DNA of 64,000 bases, taken from Pedobacter steynii (GTDB lineage Bacteria > Bacteroidota > Bacteroidia > Sphingobacteriales > Sphingobacteriaceae). The notes under the pieces are model-generated. The model had not been told where the DNA came from, made no database searches, and saw nothing but the letters and a program-made list of their open reading frames with translations. Below, one piece after another: positions 8,465-17,087 of the stretch. The stretch covers positions 124,001 to 188,000 of the forward strand of contig NZ_FNGY01000011.1 in the NCBI RefSeq assembly GCF_900103665.1. The letters run 5' to 3'. The stretch's first letter is position 1. Every line of letters starts with the position of its first letter. The translations under genes were made by a program, and so were the position numbers.

Positions 8465-9511
8465 TTATGGATTATTTTTATTTCTTTCAGTAATGATAAT
8501 ATATATAAACACCGGTGCGCCGATCATGGCTGTTAATATGCCTATAGGTAATTCTGCCGGCGCAACGACTGTTCTCGCGATCAGATCCGCCATTGTTAAC
8601 AATGCAGCTCCCAGTAATGCAGCTCCCGGAACAACCAAGCGATGATCTGCGGTAAAAGTCATCCGCAAAATATGTGGAATGATCAGCCCTATAAAAGCAA
8701 TCATTCCTGCAACAGCTACCGAAGCACCCACAGCCATCGTAGCCATAGCAATGATGATCCGTTTAACCACCTTTACATTCACGCCCATATGCATCGCCTG
8801 AGATTCTCCCAATGCAAGCGCATTTAATGATTTGGCCAAAAAAGGCAATCCAAATACCGGGATCAATACAAATGGCAATAAGGTGGTTACTGTTGGCCAG
8901 CTTGCTCCGCCCAGACTCCCCAGACTCCAAAAGGTGATGTTCCGTAACTGTGCATCAGTTGCCATATACGTCAGCAATCCGATAAAAGCACCTGCTAATG
9001 CATTAATCGCAATTCCTCCCAGCAATAAAGTCGTAATAATGGTTTTTCCATTTCTCATGGCGATGCGATAGACAAGCATCGTCGTTAATCCTGCCCCGAT
9101 AAAGGAAGCAAGAGAAAGCGCATAAAAGCCAATAACGCCCGTCAGTTCTTTGAATATTTTAGTTTCTAAAACAATCATAATTACTGCAAATAAGGTCGCC
9201 CCTGAGGAAATGCCAATCAATCCAGGTTCAGCCAGCGGATTGCGGAAGAGGCCCTGAATTGCAGCACCGGAAACGCCCAATGCAGCGCCAATCAGTACGC
9301 CCAATAAAACCCGTGGCAACCTTAAATTTAAAAATACGGCCGCCTGCTGCGCTTCAAAATTCTGATGTTCCGATAATCCGGTATGGTAAGCTATAATAGA
9401 AATCAGCTCAGAAAAACTGATTTGTACCGCACCTACACAAGAGGAAATGACCATCGTCAGGACCAGGACAACAGTTAAAATTAAAAGGATATATCCAGTA
9501 TTTTTGATCAC
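8465..9511 (-). CDS. hmuU: Haem ABC transporter permease (FecCD family)
   Basis: 348 residues with nine or ten hydrophobic segments and family signatures such as FLNLRLPRVLLGVLIGAALG, GISSGATLFAV and FIGLIIPHILRMTFTADHR. This is the inner-membrane channel for haem (FecCD/BtuC type). The start codon is GTG at 9509-9511, overlapping the hmuT stop by four bases (GTGA on the minus strand); no ATG lies close by in frame. It is directly followed by hmuV. Confidence 0.93.
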   Translation of the reverse strand: MIKNTGYILLILTVVLVLTMVISSCVGAVQISFSELISIIAYHTGLSEHQNFEAQQAAVFLNLRLPRVLLGVLIGAALGVSGAAIQGLFRNPLAEPGLIGISSGATLFAVIMIVLETKIFKELTGVIGFYALSLASFIGAGLTTMLVYRIAMRNGKTIITTLLLGGIAINALAGAFIGLLTYMATDAQLRNITFWSLGSLGGASWPTVTTLLPFVLIPVFGLPFLAKSLNALALGESQAMHMGVNVKVVKRIIIAMATMAVGASVAVAGMIAFIGLIIPHILRMTFTADHRLVVPGAALLGAALLTMADLIARTVVAPAELPIGILTAMIGAPVFIYIIITERNKNNP

Positions 9512-10374
9512 TTTATCTTCTCTGCTAATTCTGTTACGGCCTGCCCTAAGCGTGGACCAAAGCTGGTGAGCAATTCACCTTTCATCGTTACAAACCTTTT
9601 GTTCTTTCCTGCATTGGTTTGGGAAACGCCCTGTACGCCTAAGAGTCCATTTGCACCACCTAAGCTTTCCAGGCCATCATCAAATAAAAGGATCACATCC
9701 GGATTCGCTTTCACCAGGGATTCTGAAGTCAGTGGTTTGTATTCAGCAAACTCAGTAATGGCATTTGTGCCTCCTGCCAATTCAATCACTTTTTCAACCG
9801 GGGTTCCTGTTCCCCCCACCATCATCGTACCTGTACCACGCGCATAGATAAACAGCACTTTAGGCTTTTTAGGGTTGCTGATGTGCTTTTGCGCTTCCGC
9901 CAGTTCTGTTTCAAAAACTTTGGTCAGCGAGTCGACTTTTAAGGTATGATGCAGACTGTCGCCAACCGCACGGATCAAATCTTTTGTTCCTTTCGGCGTA
10001 AACTCCTGGTTAAACAGGATCAGCCTGATTCCTGAACTCCTGAACTGGGCTGCCAGCTGGGGGCTTACTTCTTTCGCGATTCCCACCACGATATTGGGTT
10101 GTAGGGATAATACGCCTTCTGCATTGATCCTCCGGTTATGTCCTATTTTAGGCTTGCTTTTCAGGCGCTCCGGATAATTGCTCGTAATATCTGTCCCTAC
10201 AATATTTTTCTCCAGACCCAGGCCTGCCACAATTTCGCTGATTGTTCCATTCAGGGAAACAATTTTTATGCTATCGGGAAGCTGGTCTTTATTCTTTTTT
10301 TCTGCACCGACATTGCAGGCAGAAAGTGCCGCTGCTGCTGCTGTACAAAACAGTATGATTAATCTATATTTCAT
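9508..10374 (-). CDS. hmuT: Haem ABC transporter substrate-binding lipoprotein
   Basis: 288 residues. The N-terminus is a lipoprotein signal (hydrophobic stretch, then LSAC with Cys at about 20), so the protein is lipid-anchored in the periplasm. The body is a class III periplasmic binding fold: IVSLNGTISEIVAGLGLEKNIVGTD near the start and VLFIYARGTGTMMVGG at the junction of the two lobes, as in HmuT/HutB. It is the first gene of the hmuTUVS unit and lies downstream of the terminator of the hmuRY unit, so it needs its own promoter between 10375 and 10503. Confidence 0.9.
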   Translation of the reverse strand: MKYRLIILFCTAAAAALSACNVGAEKKNKDQLPDSIKIVSLNGTISEIVAGLGLEKNIVGTDITSNYPERLKSKPKIGHNRRINAEGVLSLQPNIVVGIAKEVSPQLAAQFRSSGIRLILFNQEFTPKGTKDLIRAVGDSLHHTLKVDSLTKVFETELAEAQKHISNPKKPKVLFIYARGTGTMMVGGTGTPVEKVIELAGGTNAITEFAEYKPLTSESLVKANPDVILLFDDGLESLGGANGLLGVQGVSQTNAGKNKRFVTMKGELLTSFGPRLGQAVTELAEKIK

Positions 10375-10503
10375 TGGAATATAATTGTTTTTTATCGGTT
10401 ATGAAGCTATCATGCGCCTATTCATTACTTTTTGTAAGCGGTATGCTTATGATGGTTTCATCAGTATCTTTTTTAATTAAACCTGGGATTGTTTGGTAAA
10501 AAG

Positions 10504-10534
10504 AGGAGCTTCCGGCATCCACCGGAAGCCTCCT
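10504..10534 (-). terminator. Terminator of the hmuR-hmuY transcript
   Basis: A 12-bp stem with one bulged C and a 6-base loop (minus-strand arms AGGAGGC-CTTCCGG and CCGGAAGCTCCT) is followed on the minus strand by TCTTTTTACC. It sits 22 bases past the hmuY stop and separates hmuRY from hmuTUVS. Confidence 0.7.
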
Positions 10535-10555
10535 TCAACCTAAACTAACCAAATT

Positions 10556-11977
10556 TTAGCCCTTTTTAACGAGTACATATTCCAGCACCGGCTCACCGCG
10601 TTTACCCGCGTCACCAGCACCCATTGATATGAACCTCAGTTTATATACATTTCCTGCAGCGTCTTTAATCACATAAAAGCGATCTGTTTTCACGCCTGTT
10701 GCCGGACTGGTCGAACGCCAGTCCGATCCTATTACATTTCTTTCTCCCTTAAAGGTTGTGGTCGCAATGTTACTTTCTTTGTAATCCGCATAGGCTACTG
10801 TTGTAGTAGCCACCTGTGCTGCCTGAGCACCACCAAGGTTGTTTACAAATACTACATCAGAGAAACCATAAGGATATGGTGCTGTTCCCATCAGTCCATA
10901 ATAAACTGACCAGGTCCATACGAAGTCCCATTTGGCTTTTGAGGGCTCTACATTCACTACTTTAGCGGATTCGTCAAAAGCGATGAATACAAAATTATTC
11001 GCAGCATCTTTAGTGATATCCAATGTTTTGAAAGTAGTTTCTTTCAACTTCGCATATTGTAAAGTATATCCGTTGCCCTTGCGAAGAATGCGGATTTTCA
11101 ATAAGTTATCAAGAGATAGAACAGAAGTATGACTTCCACCAGAAGGGTTCACAATGTAGACCTTGTTATCTGCATCGGTTGCAGAAACATTCGCGATAAT
11201 ATCTTTGGTCACATCGCCATACACATTGTCTATGTTTACAAATGGTTTAACATCATTCGACTCCGGGGTTCCCAGTTGAATGGCCAGGTCATTTAAAACG
11301 ACATCCGTAGCGGTCACTGTATTTAGGTCTGCTTTAGCACTCAGTTTAATCGCTGACGTTCTGTTGGTGTTGTTTAGTTTCACACGGAAATCAGTTCCTG
11401 ATGAAAACCCCAGAACCCAGCTATCTCTCTTTACGTTCACCATGGAATTGCTGCTTAAATCCACAAAGACAGAGTTTAGTGCTCCGCTTCCTGCCTCAGC
11501 ACCTGCAATCCCTTTTAAGGTCAGACGGGAACCTTCAGAAGTGATCGAGCTAAAGCTGAGCTGAGTCTTCACTGTAGTACCCAATACGGTTGGATTTCCC
11601 GCAAAACTAATGGTAAAATCTATCTTTTCTGTTCCGTTAATCACCGCATTTGCTACTTTTTTAACTTTAAAAGAAACCGATGTTCCCCCGGCAGGGATTG
11701 TCAACGACAGCGTATTATTTGCCGCAGCCGGCTCAGTAGTGTATTCCAGTCCATAACTCAAACCCGTATTGGTCAGGTTTACCGTTAAGGGAACAGCCAC
11801 AGAAGAAGCCGTTGCCAGGTTAATTTTCACTACGGCTTCTGTCGCCGCAGCTTCCAGACCTTGTTTGGCGCTTTCAAAATTAACCGTATTGTCCGGTGCC
11901 GGCGGATCTGACTTTTTACAGGAAACGACCCCGGCAGCTAAAGAGATGATCAAAAGGAAATGGAAAACTTTTTTCAT
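10556..11977 (-). CDS. hmuY: HmuY-family haem-binding lipoprotein with N-terminal Calx-beta-like domain
   Basis: 473 residues. A lipoprotein signal (VVSCKKSD, Cys about residue 20) predicts anchoring in the outer membrane. Residues ~35-140 look like a Calx-beta domain (SLTIPAGGTSVSFKVKKV, then NGTEKIDFTISFAG). The rest is HmuY-like: paired beta segments and the family's WDFVWTWS and YVIKDAAGNVYKLRFISMG motifs near the end. HmuY proteins take haem from host or environmental haemoproteins and pass it to the TonB receptor HmuR, encoded 22 bases upstream on the same strand. P. gingivalis HmuY is only about 216 residues; this one is more than twice that. The His ligands of P. gingivalis HmuY cannot be placed by eye. 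Confidence 0.8.
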   Translation of the reverse strand: MKKVFHFLLIISLAAGVVSCKKSDPPAPDNTVNFESAKQGLEAAATEAVVKINLATASSVAVPLTVNLTNTGLSYGLEYTTEPAAANNTLSLTIPAGGTSVSFKVKKVANAVINGTEKIDFTISFAGNPTVLGTTVKTQLSFSSITSEGSRLTLKGIAGAEAGSGALNSVFVDLSSNSMVNVKRDSWVLGFSSGTDFRVKLNNTNRTSAIKLSAKADLNTVTATDVVLNDLAIQLGTPESNDVKPFVNIDNVYGDVTKDIIANVSATDADNKVYIVNPSGGSHTSVLSLDNLLKIRILRKGNGYTLQYAKLKETTFKTLDITKDAANNFVFIAFDESAKVVNVEPSKAKWDFVWTWSVYYGLMGTAPYPYGFSDVVFVNNLGGAQAAQVATTTVAYADYKESNIATTTFKGERNVIGSDWRSTSPATGVKTDRFYVIKDAAGNVYKLRFISMGAGDAGKRGEPVLEYVLVKKG

Positions 11978-11999
11978 ATATTTTTAATTTGATTAGTAA

Positions 12000-14288
12000 T
12001 TATTTTTTAGACCAGTGCATTGTTAAACCCAGGAAATAAGAGCGGCCGAATCCGAATGGATTATTGCCATCACCAACATGTCCGCCGCTTTCCATACCAA
12101 CCGTCCTTACTCTGGTTACATTGAAGAGGTTTCTTACGCCTCCGTTTATGGTTAAGTATTTATTTACAATTTTATTTAAGCTCATATCTGACATATGAAA
12201 AGCAGACATTTGGTTCAGCCTGGCCACTTGTTTTCCATCAACAGTACTACTGGTATAAGCGGATTGTTTCCCCGTGAACTTATAGAAAAAACTAACGCTC
12301 GTTTCCAGCTTAGGAATTAGGTAACTGATATTTGTACTTACTTCAGGCGACCAGACATATTTAGGATTGCTGCCTGATATCTCTTTTTGGCCTGACAACT
12401 CATTATATTGCCCGATATAAGACAATCCGAGGTTTGCCTGAAGATTTTTCCAGGACAATACACCAGTCCATTCTCCGCCCAGCGTTCTGGATTTATCGAA
12501 GTTCAGGTAAGTATTTAACCGGTCATTGCCTTCCACTGTTCCCAGAACGATTCTATTTTTGTAATTGTTTAAAAAACCACTCAATATCGTATTCAAGCGG
12601 AACTCCGGACTATTTTTCAGGGTCCAGGAAAGAGAAGTATTAAAACTGTTTGAATGTTCAGCCTTAAGGTTTAAGTTGCCGGCAATATCATGGTTTGCAT
12701 CTCTGAAATAGAAATACAATTCCCGTAATACCGGTGCCCTGAATCCTCTGGCGTAAGACAATCTGAAATCCAGATCCTCATTTAGCCTGATTTTGGTATG
12801 CAATGAAGGAATAAAGGGCGGCGCATCGTATACTGAATTCTTAACCATCCTGAAACCCGGTTTAATCTGTATCGCATCTGTCAGCTGTAACTGTGAAGAG
12901 AGGAAAAATGCATAATCATTAATTGCAGGTTCTCCTGCGATCCGGTCGCCTTTTCCTGTACTGCGGTTAAACTCTATTCCAGGCTGTAAAATAACCTGAG
13001 GAGATAATTTATATTGTAAGGTACTGCGAAAGAAAGTCGACTTCATGACGTCTTTATCCTGTGACCCCGGTTCAAGAGATAAGGTTTCTTTTCCAGTATT
13101 CATTTCCTTGTTTGTAGATAAAGTGCGACGGCTATAATCGGTATATGATCCGGCCATATCCAGACTTAGGTTATCACCAAGGAAGAAAGAACCTTGTACC
13201 TGGTGGAACCAGCGTTTGGAAAGGTATTGTTTATCCGCCGCCACGGGTGCAGGTAATGTAGGATCATAATCTCCGCGAAGAGTTAAAGTTTCGTCTGTTC
13301 CGTTAAAGCGGTACCAAAGGTCCATTTTACTGTTCTTATATCCTGTGGTTGCAGCCGTTAGCCATTGATCTTTTGGCAGCCATTCCTGTGCACGTCCCGT
13401 TTTGTTTCCTTTCCAGCCACCAAAATTATTGCGGGTTCCCGAAGCACCTGCATGCCAGCCATTTTTCTGCCAGTTTACACTGAGGTATTCATTATGAATG
13501 CCTTTATTATCGAAAGCATCATATTCTTTTCCTGCCGTTTCTTCCTGCACTCGGGCAGTAACGGAGAGCTGATCGGAGTTCCCCCTCTTGGTGATGATGT
13601 TAATCACTCCGGCCATGGCATCCGTTCCATAAATTACAGACATCGGACCTTCCACAATTTCAATCCGTTCTACCGTATTGATATCAATCTGGCCAAGACT
13701 TTCCTTATCTACCCCCCGATCCATCATCGGCACCCCATCCAAAAGAATTTTGATTCCTGAACTGCTGCTGTTCAGTCCCATAAATTTAGGATTACTGACT
13801 CCGGTCATCGGATCAGTGGAGAAGCGAATCCCAAGTTCAGTGCTCAATATGTTTTTTAAATCAGTTGCTCCGCGAAGTTTAATCACCTGGCTGCTGATTG
13901 TACGAATATTATATACTGAATTGCGAATAGATTGCGGTTCATACAAACCGGTAATTACGACTTCATTTAGCTCATAGGACTTTTCTCCCAGCAGAACGAA
14001 GGGAATTTCCTGTTCCTTTCCTGCAATCACTGTCACCGGAATTTCGATTTGCTTTCTGGTATTCGATTGAACCACCAATACCTGTGAACCTGAAGGAGAA
14101 GAAATCCGGAAAGTGCCATTTTTCATCGTATATACAATTCTGTTCAGGCCTTTGAGAAAAACCATCACATTCTCAGCGGGTAATCCATCAGCGGTGTTTA
14201 CTTTCCCTGAAATCACTCCTCCCTTTTCCTGAGCATGTACAACGAGGACAGACATCAACAGCAAAAAAGGAAGTATTAATCGTTTCAT
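12000..14288 (-). CDS. hmuR: TonB-dependent haem receptor
   Basis: 762 residues from the ATG at 14286-14288; the open frame also allows a TTG one codon earlier. A signal peptide (LLMSVLVVHAQ) is followed by a carboxypeptidase-regulatory-like domain (~20-105, GVISGKVNTADGLPAENVMV), a plug domain (~115-235, ending GTDAMAGVINIITKRG) and a beta barrel up to the C-terminal aromatic strand (FLGLTMHWSKK). TonB-dependent receptors bring haem or chelates across the outer membrane. Placement just before hmuY and close to hmuTUVS points to haem. It is transcribed divergently from the lipoprotein gene at 14486. Upstream are a clear promoter and three operator-like motifs. Confidence 0.9.
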   Translation of the reverse strand: MKRLILPFLLLMSVLVVHAQEKGGVISGKVNTADGLPAENVMVFLKGLNRIVYTMKNGTFRISSPSGSQVLVVQSNTRKQIEIPVTVIAGKEQEIPFVLLGEKSYELNEVVITGLYEPQSIRNSVYNIRTISSQVIKLRGATDLKNILSTELGIRFSTDPMTGVSNPKFMGLNSSSSGIKILLDGVPMMDRGVDKESLGQIDINTVERIEIVEGPMSVIYGTDAMAGVINIITKRGNSDQLSVTARVQEETAGKEYDAFDNKGIHNEYLSVNWQKNGWHAGASGTRNNFGGWKGNKTGRAQEWLPKDQWLTAATTGYKNSKMDLWYRFNGTDETLTLRGDYDPTLPAPVAADKQYLSKRWFHQVQGSFFLGDNLSLDMAGSYTDYSRRTLSTNKEMNTGKETLSLEPGSQDKDVMKSTFFRSTLQYKLSPQVILQPGIEFNRSTGKGDRIAGEPAINDYAFFLSSQLQLTDAIQIKPGFRMVKNSVYDAPPFIPSLHTKIRLNEDLDFRLSYARGFRAPVLRELYFYFRDANHDIAGNLNLKAEHSNSFNTSLSWTLKNSPEFRLNTILSGFLNNYKNRIVLGTVEGNDRLNTYLNFDKSRTLGGEWTGVLSWKNLQANLGLSYIGQYNELSGQKEISGSNPKYVWSPEVSTNISYLIPKLETSVSFFYKFTGKQSAYTSSTVDGKQVARLNQMSAFHMSDMSLNKIVNKYLTINGGVRNLFNVTRVRTVGMESGGHVGDGNNPFGFGRSYFLGLTMHWSKK

Positions 14289-14299
14289 CAAGCAATCTA

Positions 14300-14379
14300 T
14301 TTAGAATCGTTTTAAATAACTCCGCAAGTATACGGACTTATTTAGAATAGTTCCAAACATTATTTATAATTGTTCTACA
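14300..14379. promoter_or_regulatory. Three operator-like motifs around the hmuR promoter
   Basis: Three copies of a 7-3-7 imperfect palindrome, consensus TTTAGAA-N3-TTCTAAA, lie in the hmuR upstream region: TTTAGAATCGTTTTAAA (14300-14316), TTTAGAATAGTTCCAAA (14341-14357) and TTTATAATTGTTCTACA (14363-14379). The middle copy covers the -33 element. A dimeric metal- or haem-responsive repressor (Fur- or DtxR-like) is the natural candidate, but the protein is not identified. Confidence 0.6.
14325..14357 (-). promoter_or_regulatory. hmuR promoter
   Basis: On the minus strand TTTG (14354-14357) is followed after 21 bases by TATACTTG (14325-14332), one mismatch from the Bacteroidota -7 consensus TAnnTTTG, 36 bases before the hmuR ATG. 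Spacing matches the usual -33/-7 arrangement. Confidence 0.6.
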
Positions 14380-14485
14380 TAACGCGTGATAATTTTGAGT
14401 ATTCCTTTCCGAAACAGCTTTTTTATTCCTATAAAGAACCTTATACTTGTAACAATTTTTATCTTTAAAAAACAATTACCACCAT

Positions 14486-15538
14486 ATGAAAATACCACAG
14501 TTAGCAGGAACAGTTTTAATCGGAATGGCATCACTTGGTGTATTCATCAGCTGCACTTCCGACGCAAAGAAAACGACCGAACAGAAGAAAACAGTTAATG
14601 CCAACGGAGATACCGTGATTACTGCAGAACCGGAAGTAGGGACAGTAAGAGAGGCCGTAGATACGGCAAAATACAATTCACTATTGCAAAAGCTTGCCAA
14701 TGGTGATACTACAGGAACCTGGCCGGTAAAAAACCAACCTTACCCCCTTGCCGGAGCAATCCTTCCTTTTAAACGTATCGTTGTTTATTACGGAAACCTT
14801 CACTCTAAAAAAATGGGTGCTTTAGGAGAATATGCACCTAAAGAAATGTGGAGCAGGTTAAATGCAGAGATCAAGCATTGGGAGAAGGCAGATCCTTCGA
14901 CTCCTGTTCAGGCTGGTGTGCATTACATTGCTTCTGTAGCAAGCGGAACCCCGGGAAAAGATGGCAAATACATCAACCGTATGGGCGACAAGCAGATTGA
15001 CTCTGTATTAAAGATTGCTAAAATGCAAAACGCGATTGTATTCCTCGATATACAAGTGGGTTTAAGTACGATCAAGGCAGAACTGCCAAGATTGGAAAAA
15101 TACCTTCAGATGCCACAGGTACATTTAGGTATTGATCCGGAATTCTCGATGAAAGATGGAAGCAAACCTGGTAAAAAAATCGGAACCTATGATGCAGCGG
15201 ACATCAATTACTGTACTGAATACCTGGCAAACCTCGTAAAAAAATACAACCTTCCTCCAAAAGTATTCGTCGTTCACCGTTTCACCAGAAAAATGGTAAC
15301 GAACTATAAAAACGTCAAACTTCGTCCAGAGGTTCAGATTGTAATGCACATGGATGGATGGGGCGAGCCGGAACTTAAAAAAGGAACCTACCGCCACTTT
15401 ATCTTCCCGGAGCCAGTTCAGTTTACCGGATTTAAATTGTTCTACAAAAATGATTTAAAAAAAGCACCAAACAGATTAATGACACCGGAAGAGTTGCTTA
15501 AACTGAAGCCAATACCGAGTTACATACAATATCAATAA
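14486..15538 (+). CDS. Lipoprotein of unknown function, TIM-barrel-like
   Basis: 350 residues. The lipoprotein signal ends in FISC (Cys about 23), then comes a Lys/Thr-rich linker. The body (~75-350) alternates hydrophobic strands and helices: RIVVYYGNLHS, GVHYIASVAS, NAIVFLDIQVG, QVHLGIDPEFSM, PKVFVVHRFT, VQIVMHMDGWGEP. The spacing and the acidic residues at strand ends look like a TIM barrel, perhaps a glycosidase relative, but I do not recognise the family. It is divergent from hmuR over 197 bases, so it could share the iron or haem control. A strong terminator follows directly. Confidence 0.75.
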   Translation: MKIPQLAGTVLIGMASLGVFISCTSDAKKTTEQKKTVNANGDTVITAEPEVGTVREAVDTAKYNSLLQKLANGDTTGTWPVKNQPYPLAGAILPFKRIVVYYGNLHSKKMGALGEYAPKEMWSRLNAEIKHWEKADPSTPVQAGVHYIASVASGTPGKDGKYINRMGDKQIDSVLKIAKMQNAIVFLDIQVGLSTIKAELPRLEKYLQMPQVHLGIDPEFSMKDGSKPGKKIGTYDAADINYCTEYLANLVKKYNLPPKVFVVHRFTRKMVTNYKNVKLRPEVQIVMHMDGWGEPELKKGTYRHFIFPEPVQFTGFKLFYKNDLKKAPNRLMTPEELLKLKPIPSYIQYQ

Positions 15539-15541
15539 TGG

Positions 15542-15575
15542 AAAAGAGGATGCCGAAAAAGCATCCTCTTTTTTT
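15542..15575 (+). terminator. Rho-independent terminator
   Basis: Perfect 12-bp stem (AAAAGAGGATGC with GCATCCTCTTTT), loop CGAAAAA, then a T run; it begins 4 bases after the stop of the lipoprotein gene. Confidence 0.9.
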
Positions 15576-15579
15576 ATGC

Positions 15580-15895
15580 TTATCCTTTTCTGTTTCAAAA
15601 AATAAGTCTGAAAATCCAGGTATAAGACACGGTTAAATTCTTCACCGGGCCTTGTCCAATTCCTGTTTTACCTATACAGGTTCTAACCTAGGTCTATACA
15701 CGCTCTATACTCGGTGCACACCCGCTTGAAAGCCTGTTAAAGGCGGGTAAGCAACGAATCTAAATGGAGCTTAAAGTGCCTGTTTCTGCCAGCATCTCTG
15801 ACCTGAATTGAAACCACTAAGAGCGGAACAGGACTTCAGTTCCAATACCTTCTATTTGTGTGGTAACCCTCTGAAAAAAGAAAAAAAGAAAGAAA
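15580..15895. other. 316-base gap without a gene
   Basis: No coding frame of note in either direction. It holds three copies of CTATAC (15672-15677, 15694-15699, 15705-15710) close together and a short hairpin (ACCCGC at 15720-15725 with GCGGGT at 15743-15748). A purine-rich run (15876-15893) ends at the DUF6702 stop. No RNA family was recognised. Confidence 0.4.
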
Positions 15896-16372
15896 TCAGA
15901 ACGTCAGCTTCGCCTCAGCCTTAGGATTGTCCAGTTTAGTACTTTTCCGCTGACCGTTCAAAGTCACATGAACCATATTGGACTGGGAATCATGTTCATC
16001 GAAAAGAATGTCATTCCGGATATCAAAGTTTTTAATGGTCCCTAATTTTTCCGTTTCAAAATAACACCAGGCGGCATCCTCTTCAATCTCGTAACCAATA
16101 TATTTTAGCAGCAAAGGCTTTTGATTCGCCTTAATCTGTAAATGCTTTTGCAGGTAATCCGCGATCAGCAGGTCAACCTTCTTCCGGTCCACAGGTTTTA
16201 AGATGTTCAGCTTCGCTTTATACTTATGGTCCAGTGCTTTTTCAAAATCATCAAAGAAAACACGCACGCTCACCTGTACTGTTTTTGTTTTCGGATTTTG
16301 CGTGATTTCCGTTACGCTCACGTAAAACGGATGAAAGAGATGCAGGAAAGAGATCAATAAAATTTGGAACAT
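15896..16372 (-). CDS. DUF6702 family protein
   Basis: 158 residues with a short hydrophobic N-terminus (LLISFLHLFHPFYVSVTEI) that may act as a signal peptide, followed by a beta-rich domain (VQVSVRVFFDDFEKAL, WCYFETEKLG). This matches DUF6702, common in Bacteroidota and regularly found beside a HupE/UreJ-like gene and an M1 peptidase, as here. The function is unknown; some hits in this family look like envelope proteins. It is divergent from the HupE-like gene with 72 bases between the starts. Confidence 0.75.
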   Translation of the reverse strand: MFQILLISFLHLFHPFYVSVTEITQNPKTKTVQVSVRVFFDDFEKALDHKYKAKLNILKPVDRKKVDLLIADYLQKHLQIKANQKPLLLKYIGYEIEEDAAWCYFETEKLGTIKNFDIRNDILFDEHDSQSNMVHVTLNGQRKSTKLDNPKAEAKLTF

Positions 16373-16444
16373 ACTTGCTTGTAAACGCCCTGAAATTAAA
16401 AAAAAGTTTGTATAATTAATTCAAAATTACGATTTTAAACCCCA

Positions 16445-17035
16445 ATGCAAGATTTTTGGCTTTATTTCCAGTTAGGTTGGCAACATATTTTAGACTGGCA
16501 AGGATATGATCATATCCTTTTCGTAGTGGTATTGTGCGTTACCTACGCCATCAGCGACTGGAGAAAGGTACTGATCCTGGTTACCGCTTTCACTGTTGGC
16601 CATAGCATTACGCTGGCATTAAGTGTCTTCAAATTAATTACCATCAATACCCCACTTATAGAATTTCTTATTCCGGTAACCATCCTGATTACTGCCAGCG
16701 CTAATATATTAAACAAAAAGCCGAAAAACCGGGGCACGAATTTTAAATATCTCCTTGCGTTATTTTTCGGACTTATTCATGGAATGGGCTTTTCCAACTA
16801 CCTGAAAAGCTTACTCGGAAAAAGCACCAGCATTGTAGTAGAGCTCCTGGCCTTTAATCTGGGACTGGAAGTTGGTCAGGTAATTATTGTCGTTGGAATT
16901 CTTCTGCTTTCCTTTCTACTCATCTGGATTGTAAAAATAAAGCGATGGGACTGGAATTTCTTCATCTCATCAGCTATATTTGGTATATCATTTATTATGG
17001 CTGCGGAGCGTTTTTCTGCTGCTTTCTTAAATTGA
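16445..17035 (+). CDS. HupE/UreJ-like membrane protein
   Basis: 196 residues, about six hydrophobic helices. Family marks are GWQHILDWQGYDHILFVVVL near the start, FTVGHSITLALS, and FGLIHGMGFSNYL; these His residues are conserved in the HupE/UreJ_2 group, whose members are linked to nickel or cobalt uptake. In Bacteroidota the family is widespread without hydrogenase or urease genes nearby, and none is seen here, so the metal and role stay open. The M1 peptidase gene starts 52 bases downstream. Confidence 0.8.
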   Translation: MQDFWLYFQLGWQHILDWQGYDHILFVVVLCVTYAISDWRKVLILVTAFTVGHSITLALSVFKLITINTPLIEFLIPVTILITASANILNKKPKNRGTNFKYLLALFFGLIHGMGFSNYLKSLLGKSTSIVVELLAFNLGLEVGQVIIVVGILLLSFLLIWIVKIKRWDWNFFISSAIFGISFIMAAERFSAAFLN

Positions 17036-17087
17036 TCTGCTGATTATAAAATAAGCAGCCAACCAGACCAAACTATTCCTAAACCCG

